From positions 1-64,000 of the forward strand of contig CAVQBG010000034.1 in NCBI GenBank assembly GCA_963710625.1: a stretch of DNA of 64,000 bases, written 5' to 3'. Positions 46,084 through 55,275 of the stretch are shown here, one piece after another. The position numbers were made by a program, and so were the translations under genes. This DNA is from Sva-07 sp963710625. GTDB taxonomy: Bacteria > Actinomycetota > Acidimicrobiia > Acidimicrobiales > Ilumatobacteraceae. The notes under the pieces are model-generated. The model had not been told where the DNA came from. It worked only from the letters and a program-made list of their open reading frames with translations, and made no database searches. Numbering within the stretch: position 1 is the stretch's first letter; every line of letters begins with the position of its first letter.

Positions 46084-47331
46084 TCAAGTGACCGGCACCG
46101 TGGATTTCGCCGGGCGGAGTTCGTCGAAGGTGTCGATGCGCCGGATCGACGGGAACACGAATGCGAAGCTCGCCGCGATGCCCATCGTGATCAACCCACC
46201 ACCGGCGATCGCCCACGGGACCCCGAACATCCTCGCGGCGACGCCGCTCTCGAACGCACCGAGTTCGTTCGACGCTCCGATGAAGACCCCCTCGACCGCA
46301 CTGACCCGGCCGAGCTGTTCGTCGGGGGTCACGAGCGGCACGATCGAGCCGCGGATGAACATCGACACCATGTCGGCCGCGGAGATCACGATCAGGGCGA
46401 TGAACGCCACCGCATAGTTGGTGGTGAGACCGAACACGGTGGTTCCGAGACCGAAGATTCCCACGACGAACAGCAGCGTCGGACCCACGCGACGGGTGAC
46501 GGGCCGCACGGCGAGCCACAACGCCATCATGGCGGCACCGATGCCCGGTGCCGCGCGGAGCCATCCGTAGGCGATGTCGCCCACCCCGAGGCGCTCGCTC
46601 GCAACGGCCGGGATCAACGCGATCGCGCCGCCGAACAGCACGGCGAACAGGTCGAGCGAGATCGTCCCGAGCACCACCGGCGTGTGGCGCACGAACCGCA
46701 GACCCTCCAGCGCGGTGTGGATCGTCGGCCGGTCGGTGATGCGCTCCGGTTCCCGCGAGTAGACGATCATCAGGATCGGCACGATCGCCGCGAACTCCAG
46801 GATCGCCGCGAGCGCATACGCCTGGCTCGGCCCGACCGAGTAGAGGAATCCGCCGAGGACGGGGCCGACGATCGCCGAGGCGGTGAACGTCGCGGTCCAC
46901 AACGCGACCACCTGCGGGAAGAGTTCCGCCGGTGCGAGCAGCGGCGCGATCGAACGACGTGACGGCCCGAGCATCGCGTCGGCAGCACCGAACACGAACG
47001 CGATCGCGAACAGTGGCCACACCGCACCGGGCTCGAGCTGGCTGTACACGACGAAGCCGACCGCGCACAGCGTGCGGGCGAGCAGGAAGAGCGCCGTGAC
47101 GCGTCGGCGGTCGAAGCGATCGGCGACCCAGCCACTGACCAGCACGAGCATCACGGCGGGGACGAACTGCGCCAGGCCGATGAAGCCGATCGCCAACGTG
47201 TTCCCGGTGATGTCGAACGCCTGCTTGAACAGCACCGTCACGAGGATGTTGAGCCCGATCGCCGCCAGCGCGGTCGACAGCAGATACCGCCGCACGGCCG
47301 GGTAGCGCAGCACGTCGCGGGCGGTGGACAC
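46084..47331 (-). CDS. Major facilitator superfamily exporter (MFS_3/EntS-like)
   Basis: 415 residues and 12 predicted helices. SGWVADRFDRRRVTALFLLA is the cytoplasmic 2-3 loop typical of this group, and FGAADAMLGPSRRSIAPLLA corresponds to the enterobactin exporter-like family. Substrate unknown. GTG at 47331 is supported by TAGCTT 6 nt upstream. Convergent with trmB. Confidence 0.87.
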   Translation of the reverse strand: MSTARDVLRYPAVRRYLLSTALAAIGLNILVTVLFKQAFDITGNTLAIGFIGLAQFVPAVMLVLVSGWVADRFDRRRVTALFLLARTLCAVGFVVYSQLEPGAVWPLFAIAFVFGAADAMLGPSRRSIAPLLAPAELFPQVVALWTATFTASAIVGPVLGGFLYSVGPSQAYALAAILEFAAIVPILMIVYSREPERITDRPTIHTALEGLRFVRHTPVVLGTISLDLFAVLFGGAIALIPAVASERLGVGDIAYGWLRAAPGIGAAMMALWLAVRPVTRRVGPTLLFVVGIFGLGTTVFGLTTNYAVAFIALIVISAADMVSMFIRGSIVPLVTPDEQLGRVSAVEGVFIGASNELGAFESGVAARMFGVPWAIAGGGLITMGIAASFAFVFPSIRRIDTFDELRPAKSTVPVT

Positions 47332-47337
47332 GCCGGC

Positions 47338-47343
47338 AAGCTA
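47338..47343 (-). promoter_or_regulatory. TANNNT -10 element for the MFS gene
   Basis: TAGCTT on the minus strand ends 6 nt before the GTG at 47331, with no Shine-Dalgarno between. Predicted leaderless transcript. Confidence 0.4.
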
Positions 47344-47447
47344 ACCCCTCCGCGCCGGCACCGCGACCACCGACGGGTGCATCGATCGGCGCAACGGGTG
47401 CGAACCCGCGGCGAGAGATTGCGGGCACAAGTATCGGCGACCGGTCG

Positions 47448-47453
47448 TACACT
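47448..47453 (+). promoter_or_regulatory. TANNNT -10 element for the pirin gene
   Basis: TACACT ends 6 nt before the ATG at 47460. Supports ATG over the GTG two codons upstream. Confidence 0.4.
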
Positions 47454-47459
47454 GTGCGC

Positions 47460-48503
47460 ATGACCGGAGCCCTCCTGCAGACGTTCCCGCTCGGCACGCA
47501 GTGGCCGACGATCGACCCGTTCCTGTTCTGTGCGCACCATCGCGACGACTACCCCACCGGCACCGTCGACCTCGGGCCCGACGCACCGCTCGACGGGCGC
47601 GACATCGGGATGGACTTCGCCGGGGTCGACGGATGGAACATGTACCACGGCTCGACCGTGCCGGGGTTCCCGCAGCATCCGCACCGCGGCTTCGAGACGG
47701 TCACGTACGTGCGCACCGGCTTCTGCGACCACAGCGACTCACTCGGGGCCACCGCCCGGTTCGGGCGCGGCGACACCCAGTGGATGACCGCCGGCAAGGG
47801 CATCGTGCACTGCGAGATGTTCCCACTGCTCGACCACGTCGGCCCGAACCCGCTCGAGTTGTTCCAGGTGTGGCTCAACCTGCCGGCCGCCGACAAGATG
47901 GTCGAGCCGTACTTCACCATGCTGTGGAGCCACGACACCCCGACCGTGATCGCCGAGCCGTCGGACGACGGCGCCATCGTCGACATCACCGTGATCGCCG
48001 GATCGCTGGCGAACGCAACCGCACCCGCGCCACCGCCGAATTCGTGGGCATCGAAGGCCGAGGCCGACGTGGCGATCTGGCATCTGCGCTTCGACCCAGG
48101 GGCCAGCTGGACGATGCCCCCGACAACGAACGACGAGACGCATCGACTGCTGTACGCCTTCGCAGGTTCGTGGCTCACCGTCGACGGCGAGCGTCTCGAC
48201 GCCGGCAATGGTGCGGTGCTCGACTCGTCGCGTCCGCTCGAGCTGATCGCGGGCGACGACGGTGTGGAGTGCATGGTGCTGCAGGGCCGCCCGATCGGTG
48301 AACCGGTGGCGCAGTACGGACCGTTCGTGATGAACACCCAGGCCGAGATCCAGCAGGCGTTCGAGGACTACCGCCGCACCCAGTTCGGCGGCTGGCCCTG
48401 GGGCAGCGACGATCCCAACCACGGAGCCACACCACGCCGCTTCGCCCGGCACGCCGACGGCCGCGTCGAGACCTTCGACGCCGAGCCCGTCCACGCCGAC
48501 TGA
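47460..48503 (+). CDS. Pirin-family cupin protein
   Basis: 347 residues, bicupin. The metal-site motif HPHRGFETVTYVRTG and the later GIVHCEMFP carry the His/His/His/Glu set typical of pirins. Bacterial pirins bind Fe and may act as redox sensors or quercetinase-like enzymes. The second cupin lies at ~190-300. Nothing in the neighbourhood indicates the substrate. Confidence 0.87.
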   Translation: MTGALLQTFPLGTQWPTIDPFLFCAHHRDDYPTGTVDLGPDAPLDGRDIGMDFAGVDGWNMYHGSTVPGFPQHPHRGFETVTYVRTGFCDHSDSLGATARFGRGDTQWMTAGKGIVHCEMFPLLDHVGPNPLELFQVWLNLPAADKMVEPYFTMLWSHDTPTVIAEPSDDGAIVDITVIAGSLANATAPAPPPNSWASKAEADVAIWHLRFDPGASWTMPPTTNDETHRLLYAFAGSWLTVDGERLDAGNGAVLDSSRPLELIAGDDGVECMVLQGRPIGEPVAQYGPFVMNTQAEIQQAFEDYRRTQFGGWPWGSDDPNHGATPRRFARHADGRVETFDAEPVHAD

Positions 48504-48524
48504 CGCCCCAGACGTCCCGTCGAC

Positions 48525-48580
48525 CCCGTTTGCGTCGAGGTTCGGGTGGGCCACCCCACGATTTTCTCGACGCAAACGGG
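48525..48580. repeat. CGTTTGCG-family palindrome, perfect 15-bp arms
   Basis: CCCGTTTGCGTCGAG (48525-48539) and CTCGACGCAAACGGG (48566-48580) are perfect arms. The 26-nt loop contains a nested GGGTGG/CCACCC stem. It lies between co-directional pirin and methyltransferase genes, so it may end the first transcript. The best-preserved member of the family also seen at 12616, 15124 and 15198. Confidence 0.85.
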
Positions 48581-48609
48581 TGTGTGGGGTCTGCGGGCAG
48601 ACTGGGGGC

Positions 48610-49206
48610 ATGGACAGCACCCAGTGGGACGAGCGGTATTCGACGAGTGAACTGGTCTGGACCGGACGGGCGAACCAGTTCGTCGAGCAACACCTCGCCG
48701 ACCTCACCCCCGGCACGGCGATCGATCTCGGCGCCGGCGAGGGCCGCAACGCCGTGTGGCTCGCCCAGCGAGGATGGTCGGTCACCGCGATCGACTTCTC
48801 GCAGGTCGGTCTCGACAAGGCACTGCGGCTCGCCGAGCAACACGACGTGACGATCGCCGTCGAACGAGCCGACGCCACCACCTGGACCCCGCCACAATCG
48901 GTCGATCTCGTCGTGCTGTCGTATCTGCAGCTCCCGGTCGACCAGCAGCAGATCGTGCTCGATCACGCGGCAACGTGGCTCGAACCCGGCGGCACGCTGT
49001 TCGTGATCGCCCACGATCGCACGAACGTCACCGACGGCTACGGCGGGCCACCGTCGGCCGAGGTGTGCTACTCGGTCGACGCCACCGTCGATGCACTCGG
49101 CGGGCTCGACATCGTGACCGCCGAGATCGCGCCGCGCTACGTCGACACGCCCGACGGGCCGCGCACGGCGCTCGACACGCTGGTCATCGCACGACGGCCG
49201 ACCTGA
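48610..49206 (+). CDS. Class I SAM-dependent methyltransferase
   Basis: 198 residues. Motif I is AIDLGAGEGRNAVWLAQRGW, followed by TAIDFSQVGL (acidic ribose-binding residue) and LEPGGTLFVIAHD. The architecture resembles small-molecule or tellurite-type (TehB-like) methyltransferases. Substrate unknown. CAGACT 6 nt before the ATG suggests a leaderless start. The 3' end overlaps purK (convergent) by 23 nt. Confidence 0.83.
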   Translation: MDSTQWDERYSTSELVWTGRANQFVEQHLADLTPGTAIDLGAGEGRNAVWLAQRGWSVTAIDFSQVGLDKALRLAEQHDVTIAVERADATTWTPPQSVDLVVLSYLQLPVDQQQIVLDHAATWLEPGGTLFVIAHDRTNVTDGYGGPPSAEVCYSVDATVDALGGLDIVTAEIAPRYVDTPDGPRTALDTLVIARRPT

Positions 49207-50317
49207 GTTCGACGGCCCGCGCCGCCGCGGCCGTCGCGACATCGGACGTGACCGTCAGGTGACCCATCTTGCGTCCCGGTCGGGCCTGGCCCTTGCCGTA
49301 GAGGTGCAGCTTGGCAGCCGGATCGCCGAACGCGACCGACCAGTCGGGCGAGCCGTGTTCCCAGAGGTCGCCGAGCAGGTTGACCATCGCGATCGACGGA
49401 GCCGTCATCGCCGTGCTCCCGAGCCCCAGCCCGCACACGGCCCTCACCTGCTGCTCGAACTGGCTCGTCACGCAGGCGTCGAGCGTCCAGTGTCCGCTGT
49501 TGTGAGGCCGGGGTGCGAGTTCGTTGACGAGCAGGTCGCCGTCGACGACGAACAACTCCACCGCCAACACGCCCACGTAGTCCAGGGCGTCCGCGATCGC
49601 CATCGCGAGGCCGACCGCCCGATCGGCGAGCCTCGGCGGCACCGCGGCCGGCACCACCGTCAGATCGAGGATGCCGTCGACATGTCTGTTCTCGGCCACC
49701 GGCCACGCATCGACACGGCCGTCGGCGGTGCGTGCGACGATCACACTCAGCTCCGTGTCGAGGTCGAGGCGACGCTCGACCACACACGGTCCACCTCCCA
49801 GTTCGGCCCAGGCGGCCAGTGTCTCGGCGACGCCGTCGACCGAACGCTGACCCTTGCCGTCGTAGCCGAGGCGCGCCGTCTTGATGATTGCTCCTGCGCC
49901 GACCACCGACGAATCGATCGGTGGGTCGTCGGTGGACGGCAGCACCATGTACGGGCCGATCGGGAAGCCGTTGTCGGCGAGGAAGGCCTTCTCTGCGATG
50001 CGGTCCTGGGCGATGCGAACCGACGACGGTGACGGCGCGACCACGATCGTGACGGCGAGCTCGTCGAGCGCGGCCGCCGGCGGGTTCTCGAACTCGGTGG
50101 TGACCACATCGCAGTCGAACGCCAGACGGCGAAGTGAGGCGGGATCGTCGTAGGCCGCGACGAGGTGTTCGTGCGCCACCGCACCGGCCGGGGCGGACGG
50201 ATCCGGGTCGAGCACCATCGTGCGGTAGCCCATCGTCGCGGCCGCCATCACGAAGTAGCGGCCGAGTTGGCCCCCGCCGAGCACGCCGAGCGTCGCGGGT
50301 GGAACGATCGGCGTCAC
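49184..50317 (-). CDS. purK: 5-(carboxyamino)imidazole ribonucleotide synthase
   Basis: 377-residue ATP-grasp enzyme of de novo purine synthesis that converts AIR, ATP and bicarbonate to N5-CAIR. GVLGGGQLGRYFVMAA opens the N-terminal domain, LGYDGKGQ is the ATP-grasp glycine loop, and VNELAPRPHNSGHWTLDAC is the active-site segment diagnostic of PurK. Start overlaps the purE stop (ATGA), so the two consecutive enzymes are coupled. Confidence 0.95.
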   Translation of the reverse strand: MTPIVPPATLGVLGGGQLGRYFVMAAATMGYRTMVLDPDPSAPAGAVAHEHLVAAYDDPASLRRLAFDCDVVTTEFENPPAAALDELAVTIVVAPSPSSVRIAQDRIAEKAFLADNGFPIGPYMVLPSTDDPPIDSSVVGAGAIIKTARLGYDGKGQRSVDGVAETLAAWAELGGGPCVVERRLDLDTELSVIVARTADGRVDAWPVAENRHVDGILDLTVVPAAVPPRLADRAVGLAMAIADALDYVGVLAVELFVVDGDLLVNELAPRPHNSGHWTLDACVTSQFEQQVRAVCGLGLGSTAMTAPSIAMVNLLGDLWEHGSPDWSVAFGDPAAKLHLYGKGQARPGRKMGHLTVTSDVATAAAARAVELRSAVVR

Positions 50318-50811
50318 GACGACTCGGGTGGAAGGACCGACGAACTCGCCTGCTCGCGCCGGGCGTCGCGGTAGGCCTGCAGGGCGTCGCGTAGTTCCGC
50401 ATCGCGGTCGGCGAGCAGGGCGACTGCGAACAAGGCTGCGTTGGTGGCGCCCGCTTCACCGATCGCGAAGGTCGCGACCGGCACGCCCGCCGGCATCTGC
50501 ACGATCGAGTACAGCGAGTCCTGACCGCTGAGGTGGCGCGACGCTACGGGCACCCCCAACACGGGCACGGTGGTCTTCGCGGCCAACATCCCCGGCAGGT
50601 GCGCAGCGCCGCCGGCACCGGCGATGATCACACGGATCCCGCGCCCACGTGCCTGCTCGGCGTAGGCGAACATCTCGTCGGGCATGCGGTGGGCGCTCAC
50701 CACCCGCGCGTCGCGATCGACGCCGAACGATTCGAGCACCTCGACGGCCTTCGACATCGTCGGCCAGTCGCTCGACGACCCCATGACGACACCGACGACT
50801 GCTTCGCTCAC
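50314..50811 (-). CDS. purE: N5-CAIR mutase
   Basis: 165 residues. VVMGSSSDWPTM, SAHRMPDEM and GAGGAAHLPGMLAA are invariant PurE class I motifs, including the catalytic His of SAHR. It takes N5-CAIR from PurK to CAIR. GTG at 50811 is chosen because TACGCT ends 6 nt upstream and the protein then begins a few residues before the first beta strand. Confidence 0.95.
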   Translation of the reverse strand: MSEAVVGVVMGSSSDWPTMSKAVEVLESFGVDRDARVVSAHRMPDEMFAYAEQARGRGIRVIIAGAGGAAHLPGMLAAKTTVPVLGVPVASRHLSGQDSLYSIVQMPAGVPVATFAIGEAGATNAALFAVALLADRDAELRDALQAYRDARREQASSSVLPPESS

Positions 50812-50817
50812 GATCGC

Positions 50818-50823
50818 AGCGTA
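50818..50823 (-). promoter_or_regulatory. TANNNT -10 element for purEK
   Basis: TACGCT on the minus strand ends 6 nt before the GTG of purE. It predicts a leaderless purEK mRNA. Confidence 0.4.
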
Positions 50824-50854
50824 GGCCGCCACGAGCGGCGGGTAGGCCACCCGC

Positions 50855-53257
50855 TCACACCAGTTCGCGACGCTCGCTGTAGCGCAGTGCCAGGTAGCCC
50901 GGGATCGTCGGCAGCCAGTAGTTGACCAACCGGAACAAGAGCGTCGCAGCCCAGGCCTCGGCGTCGGGCACACCCGCACGCGTCAGCACGAACACGAGCG
51001 CCGCCTCGATCGCTCCGACACCGCCGGGGGTCGGCACGGCCGAGGCGACGGTGTTGGCGCCGAGGTACAGCGCACCGAGTTCGGCGAAGGGGAGATCGAT
51101 CCCGAACGCACGACACGCCCACACGAACGTGAGGATGGTCGACAGCTTCGCGATCGCCTGACCCCCGAAGAGCAGTCCCAGCTTCGACGGCATGCGCGCC
51201 AGCTCGCCGAAGTCGTGGCGGATCTTCTCGATCGTCGACTCGACGACCGAGACGAGCCATCGACGGAACTTGGGTGTCAGTGAGAGCACGACCGCCGCTA
51301 CGACAGCCGCTCCGACGAAGACGAACACCAGGGTGAAGTCGGGACCGCCGCCACCCGCGTCGACATCGCCCCTCGGATCGGTGCTGCTCCACAGGAAGAA
51401 GAAGACGATGAAGACCACTTGGACGACGCCGCTCGCCAGCGACGTCAGCCCGACGGCCGCCGTCGACACGGCGACGTCGGTGCCGCCCTTCTGCAGGTAG
51501 CGGATCCGCATCGCCATGCCGCCGGCGTTCATCGGCGTGAACCGGTTGAGGAACGACTGGCCGAACATGATGATCGTCGCATCGCCGAGCGGGATGGGGC
51601 GAACGACGGAACCCGCCAGCGACATCGCACCACCGACCGTTCCGACGAGGGTGGCGAGCACCGCAGGCCCCACCCACACCCAGTCGATCCCCGACATCGC
51701 GTCGGCGATCGCCGACCAGTTGGTCACCAGGGTCAGCACGAAGAACGCGAGCACGGCGAAGCCGACCCAGGTGACGATCTTGCCGAAGCTGATCCGCTCG
51801 AGTTCGGCGAGCTCGACCTGCTCCACCCCGAGCCGGTCTGCGAGCCCCGTGCGGAGGTCGTCGACGAGATGCTTGGGCGTGTTCGCCTCGTCGCGGGTGC
51901 GCGCCGGGAGCGCCGGCCGCTGGACGAACGCGAGGGCCGCTTCGAGATCGTCCGCCGACACCGAACGCACCGCCGCATCGAGGGCTCGCTCGGCGCCGAC
52001 ACTGAGGGCCGTGGTGACCACGAGCTCCGCACGGTCGACGGCACGCGACTCGGCACTCGACGCGAGCAGGGCGGTGTCCAGTCCGAGCAACGTCACGCGA
52101 TCGCCGTCGACGACCACGTTGTCGCGGGTCAGCGACCGATGCGCCATGCGGGCATCGTGCAGGCGACCGAGCTGGCGCCATGCGTCGTCGAGTGCATCGT
52201 CGCCGATCTCGTCCGCGTCGAGCTGACGCATCGTGCGGCCCGAGGCCGACGCGGCCCCCAGCACGACGATGGCGCTGTCGGTCGCGGTCGGCGCGATCGC
52301 CAGCACCTCCTGGACGCGTGCCCCGGCACGGCGGGCCATCATCGTCGACTCGGCGAGTTGAGCCGCCCGGAATCGCGGCCGCACCGAGATGCGCTGCTCG
52401 TCGACGTCGCGAACCCTGATCGATCGGACGACGCGAGCGAACAACTCGATGTCACGATCGTCACGATCGAGATACACCACATCGACCGCGTCACCGCCGG
52501 CGCGCCCGTGGTAGGTCCGCGCACCACGCTCGGACGTCTCGTCCGCCAACGCGTCGATCTCGAAGCCACCGGCTTCCAGCCCGGCGCGGAGGGTGGCGGC
52601 TCCGGGGCGGCGGCGTGGCGATCCGAAGACGACGAGGGCGGTCGATCCGACCGTCGTTCCGAGTGCGAGCGTCACGAACAGGTTGACCGGCGCCTGCGTG
52701 GCCGTGATCAATCGGACCAGCACGGTCACCCACACCGCTGCCCAGGCGATCCTCCGCCAGCGAGCCGTCATCATCGGGGAAGCGGTCGTCGCGCCCGCCA
52801 CCAGCGCTGCGAGATAGGCCGCCGACGGGAACGACGCCCTGACGAACGATCCCGACGGCAGGTCGGTGATCGCCGTGGGCGGGGCCGCTCGTTCGAGCCA
52901 ATCGGTCAACAGCACCATGACGATGCCGCCTGCGACCGCAGCACCGACCACGAGCAGGGTTGCCGCCCGCGTGCGCCGCATGAGGAGCCACCCCGCGGTG
53001 ACGACTGGGATCAGGAGGATCGTGAGCTGCGCCAGCCCGACGAGTGCATACCGGAACGGCTCCGGCAGCCGGGCGAAGAACCGCACGACGTCGGCCGAGG
53101 CGTTCATCAGCGCGCCCGGCACCACCGCGGTGAGGAGGAGGACGATGCCGAGGAGACCGAGCCGAACGACGAGGCGGGCAACGTCGACGGGGTGACGCTG
53201 CCAGTCGCGGCGGTCGTTCTCGCGCAGCGCCGTGCTCGGCGCCTCCGTCGTCGTCAC
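50855..53257 (-). CDS. Three-part membrane protein: degenerate PAP2-like, kinase-like and LPG-synthase/flippase-like domains
   Basis: 800 residues. Residues ~25-215 hold about six helices, with SFPSAAYLAA and RLITATQAPVNLF at the places where PAP2 phosphatases carry SxxSGH and the motif-3 His; these catalytic residues are absent. Residues ~220-480 resemble a kinase fold, with RLHDARMAHRSLTRDNVVVD (a HRD-like loop) and LLGLDTA instead of DFG. Residues ~500-800 are the LPG_synthase_TM/UPF0104 flippase-like domain (FLNRFTPMNAGGMAMRIRYL, VPTPGGVGAIEAALV). It probably acts on lipids or lipid-linked carriers. GTG at 53257 is supported by CATGCT 6 nt upstream. Confidence 0.8.
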   Translation of the reverse strand: MTTTEAPSTALRENDRRDWQRHPVDVARLVVRLGLLGIVLLLTAVVPGALMNASADVVRFFARLPEPFRYALVGLAQLTILLIPVVTAGWLLMRRTRAATLLVVGAAVAGGIVMVLLTDWLERAAPPTAITDLPSGSFVRASFPSAAYLAALVAGATTASPMMTARWRRIAWAAVWVTVLVRLITATQAPVNLFVTLALGTTVGSTALVVFGSPRRRPGAATLRAGLEAGGFEIDALADETSERGARTYHGRAGGDAVDVVYLDRDDRDIELFARVVRSIRVRDVDEQRISVRPRFRAAQLAESTMMARRAGARVQEVLAIAPTATDSAIVVLGAASASGRTMRQLDADEIGDDALDDAWRQLGRLHDARMAHRSLTRDNVVVDGDRVTLLGLDTALLASSAESRAVDRAELVVTTALSVGAERALDAAVRSVSADDLEAALAFVQRPALPARTRDEANTPKHLVDDLRTGLADRLGVEQVELAELERISFGKIVTWVGFAVLAFFVLTLVTNWSAIADAMSGIDWVWVGPAVLATLVGTVGGAMSLAGSVVRPIPLGDATIIMFGQSFLNRFTPMNAGGMAMRIRYLQKGGTDVAVSTAAVGLTSLASGVVQVVFIVFFFLWSSTDPRGDVDAGGGGPDFTLVFVFVGAAVVAAVVLSLTPKFRRWLVSVVESTIEKIRHDFGELARMPSKLGLLFGGQAIAKLSTILTFVWACRAFGIDLPFAELGALYLGANTVASAVPTPGGVGAIEAALVFVLTRAGVPDAEAWAATLLFRLVNYWLPTIPGYLALRYSERRELV

Positions 53258-53263
53258 CGCAAC

Positions 53264-53269
53264 AGCATG
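53264..53269 (-). promoter_or_regulatory. -10-like element for the three-part membrane protein
   Basis: CATGCT on the minus strand ends 6 nt before the GTG at 53257. It lacks the first T of TANNNT but has the same spacing as the other leaderless candidates. Confidence 0.3.
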
Positions 53270-53314
53270 CACCACGCCGAACCGAACGGGCGCGACGGCG
53301 CGCTCACCGTGCGA

Positions 53315-53614
53315 TCAGAAGATCACCTCGGCTTCGAGACGGCCGTTCTCGCCGACGACCACCACCATCCGCGACATGCACGGCATGCAGTACACCTTGT
53401 CGCCGGGTCGCAGCTCTCGTGTTGCGCGGATCACCACCTTGCACACGGGGCAGATCACCTCGTTCGGCGCGAGCGTGTCGAGCGGGCCGCCCCAGTGCCG
53501 GTAGAACTTGCGCCACTTCTTCGGCACCTCCTTGAAGCCGGTCTCCTCCAGCTCGAAGCGCCGACGCGAGGGGTCGCCGCCGACCTCGGGGGCGGAGACG
53601 TCGGTGTCGGTCAT
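53315..53614 (-). CDS. Small zinc-ribbon protein downstream of paired di-iron proteins
   Basis: 99 residues. Cys55/Cys58 (CPVC) and Cys76/Cys79 (CMPC), separated by 17 residues, form a classical zinc-ribbon or rubredoxin-like metal site. The N-terminal half is polar with a basic patch (PKKWRKFYRHWGG). A 1-nt overlap (TGATG) couples it to the upstream ferritin-like gene. It might deliver electrons or act as an assembly factor for the di-iron pair (inference). No named family recognised. Confidence 0.75.
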   Translation of the reverse strand: MTDTDVSAPEVGGDPSRRRFELEETGFKEVPKKWRKFYRHWGGPLDTLAPNEVICPVCKVVIRATRELRPGDKVYCMPCMSRMVVVVGENGRLEAEVIF

Positions 53615-54390
53615 CAGGTGAGCCCCAGTCGCTCGATCGTGTGCAGGTACTCGTCGGCGAGCTTCGAGCTCTCGCCGGCCGGCGCGCCGACATCGGCGAG
53701 CGCCGCCTCGAAGACGCCGAGCACCTTCGCATCGAGTTCGCCGCGGATCTCGCGGAGCCGCGTTCGACCCGAGGGATCGGCGGCGAGGCTGCGTCCGAGA
53801 TCGTTCTCGCCGAAACCGGCATGCCGGCGCTCGTCGGAGATCACACCGGCCAGCACGTCCTTCGTCACCGGGTCGGCCGTCGTGGCGTGGAGCCGGAACA
53901 CGGTGTACTCCATCGTCTCCAGGATCACGTTCTGGGCGAACACGCCCGCCTGCCAGTCGCCCTCGCCGATCAGGTCGAGCAGGGCTCCCTTGAAGTCGAC
54001 CAGTGCCGGCTGGGCACGGCGTTCGATCTCACGCTCCGGGTCGTCGACACCGAGCTCGCGCAGTCGGTGCAGGAACACCTCGAGGTGGCGAGCCTCGTCG
54101 GCAACCTGGGTGGCCATGAAGATCTTCGAGTTCCGATCCGGTGCCAGCTGGACGAGGCCGGCAGCACCCTCGAGTGCGGCGGTCTCCCCCACCGAGTAGT
54201 TGCACAGCGTGGTGATCAGCCGTTCGCGCCGGGCGTCGTCGAGCTGCTCCTCCACCGTGGTGTCCAGCCGTCCGTAGGGACGGTCGGAGAGGTACCCCTC
54301 GACAGAGTCGAACCAGAACTGGAACGAATGGACCTCGTCGAGGAAGTCCTGTTCGGCGAGGGCGTGCGGGTCGAAGTCGTCGACGACCAT
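53614..54390 (-). CDS. Ferritin-like di-iron protein B
   Basis: 258 residues, helical. A complete two-iron ligand set can be read: Glu69 (GETAALEG), Glu99/His102 (DEARHLEVF), Glu158 (VILETMEY) and Glu187/His190 (DERRHAGFGE). It is homologous throughout to protein A encoded upstream, so the two may form a heterodimer. Relatives include ribonucleotide-reductase-like oxidases and N-oxygenases; the reaction is unknown. Start shares one nucleotide with the stop of A (TGATG). A GTG one codon earlier is possible. Confidence 0.8.
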   Translation of the reverse strand: MVVDDFDPHALAEQDFLDEVHSFQFWFDSVEGYLSDRPYGRLDTTVEEQLDDARRERLITTLCNYSVGETAALEGAAGLVQLAPDRNSKIFMATQVADEARHLEVFLHRLRELGVDDPEREIERRAQPALVDFKGALLDLIGEGDWQAGVFAQNVILETMEYTVFRLHATTADPVTKDVLAGVISDERRHAGFGENDLGRSLAADPSGRTRLREIRGELDAKVLGVFEAALADVGAPAGESSKLADEYLHTIERLGLT

Positions 54391-55259
54391 CACGCCGGAA
54401 CGCGGGGCGTCTGATAGTCGATCCCGACTCGGGCGAGGCGGGTCTTGAACTCACCGAGCACCGTGGTGGCGAGCACCTCCTCCATCTCCTCGGGGCTGGC
54501 GGTCGACAGGTTCGTACCGTGCCACTCCGCGCTCGCCGTCGGGGCGGGAGCGGACTTCGGCGTGTTCTGAGGGCCGCGGAACGAGTCCGCAAACACCGCC
54601 AGCATGTAGTAGGTCATCTCCTGCTGCATCCGCTCGATCTCCGCCTTCTTCTCCGGGTGTTGCTGGATCAGCGAGCCGATGCGGTTCTCACCGAAGCCGA
54701 CGTGCCGGCGTTCGTCGGCGATCGTGCCGGACAGGGTGTGGGCGAACTTCGGGTTGAACTCGCGACTGCCGGCTTCCAGCATCTCAAAGACGCTGAAGGC
54801 CAGACCTTCCAGCACGATGTTCTGTCCGACGACCCCGGCGATGAAGTCGCCGTTCGACACCTTCTCGAGGAGCACCTCCGCGAACTTGACGAGGTTGGGG
54901 TTGGCGTATCGGTCGATCGTCGATTCCAGGTCGTCGGGCTTCACACCGAGGTCGAAGAGCCGCTGGGTGAAGACCTCGACGTGACGGGCCTCGTCGAGGG
55001 TCTGCGTCGCGAGGAACCGCTTGCTCGGGTAGTCGGGCGCGGCGTTGATCAGCCCGGACGACGCCGCGAGCGCGCAACGTTCACCGACGACCAGTCCGAC
55101 CGTGGTGCGGATGGCAGCCTCACGCTCGTCGTCGTCCTCGAGCAGGACTTCCGGTTCGTGTTCACTCGGCTCGTGGCCGTACACGGTGTCTTCGAGGTAC
55201 CCCTGTGGGCACATCTCCATCCACCGCTGGATCGAGTACTGCGCGAGGAACTGAGCCAT
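54390..55259 (-). CDS. Ferritin-like di-iron protein A
   Basis: 289 residues. Ligands Glu60 (VVGERCALAAS), Glu90/His93 (DEARHVEVF), Glu151 (IVLEGLAFSVFE) and Glu183/His186 (DERRHVGFGE) make the canonical E-ExxH-E-ExxH set. The last ~50 residues are a flexible Pro/Ala/Ser-rich linker and a short helical end. AGGCAGG precedes the ATG at 55259. First gene of a three-gene operon with B and the zinc-ribbon protein. A 7-bp inverted repeat lies in its promoter. Confidence 0.82.
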   Translation of the reverse strand: MAQFLAQYSIQRWMEMCPQGYLEDTVYGHEPSEHEPEVLLEDDDEREAAIRTTVGLVVGERCALAASSGLINAAPDYPSKRFLATQTLDEARHVEVFTQRLFDLGVKPDDLESTIDRYANPNLVKFAEVLLEKVSNGDFIAGVVGQNIVLEGLAFSVFEMLEAGSREFNPKFAHTLSGTIADERRHVGFGENRIGSLIQQHPEKKAEIERMQQEMTYYMLAVFADSFRGPQNTPKSAPAPTASAEWHGTNLSTASPEEMEEVLATTVLGEFKTRLARVGIDYQTPRVPA

Positions 55260-55275
55260 GCTGGAACCTGCCTTC

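Noticed and set aside
51419..54199. Very long plus-strand open frame (over 900 codons) opposite the membrane protein and di-iron genes
   Set aside because: It is antisense to clearly homologous genes, rich in Arg/Gly/Asp/His low-complexity sequence, and typical of shadow frames in high-GC DNA.
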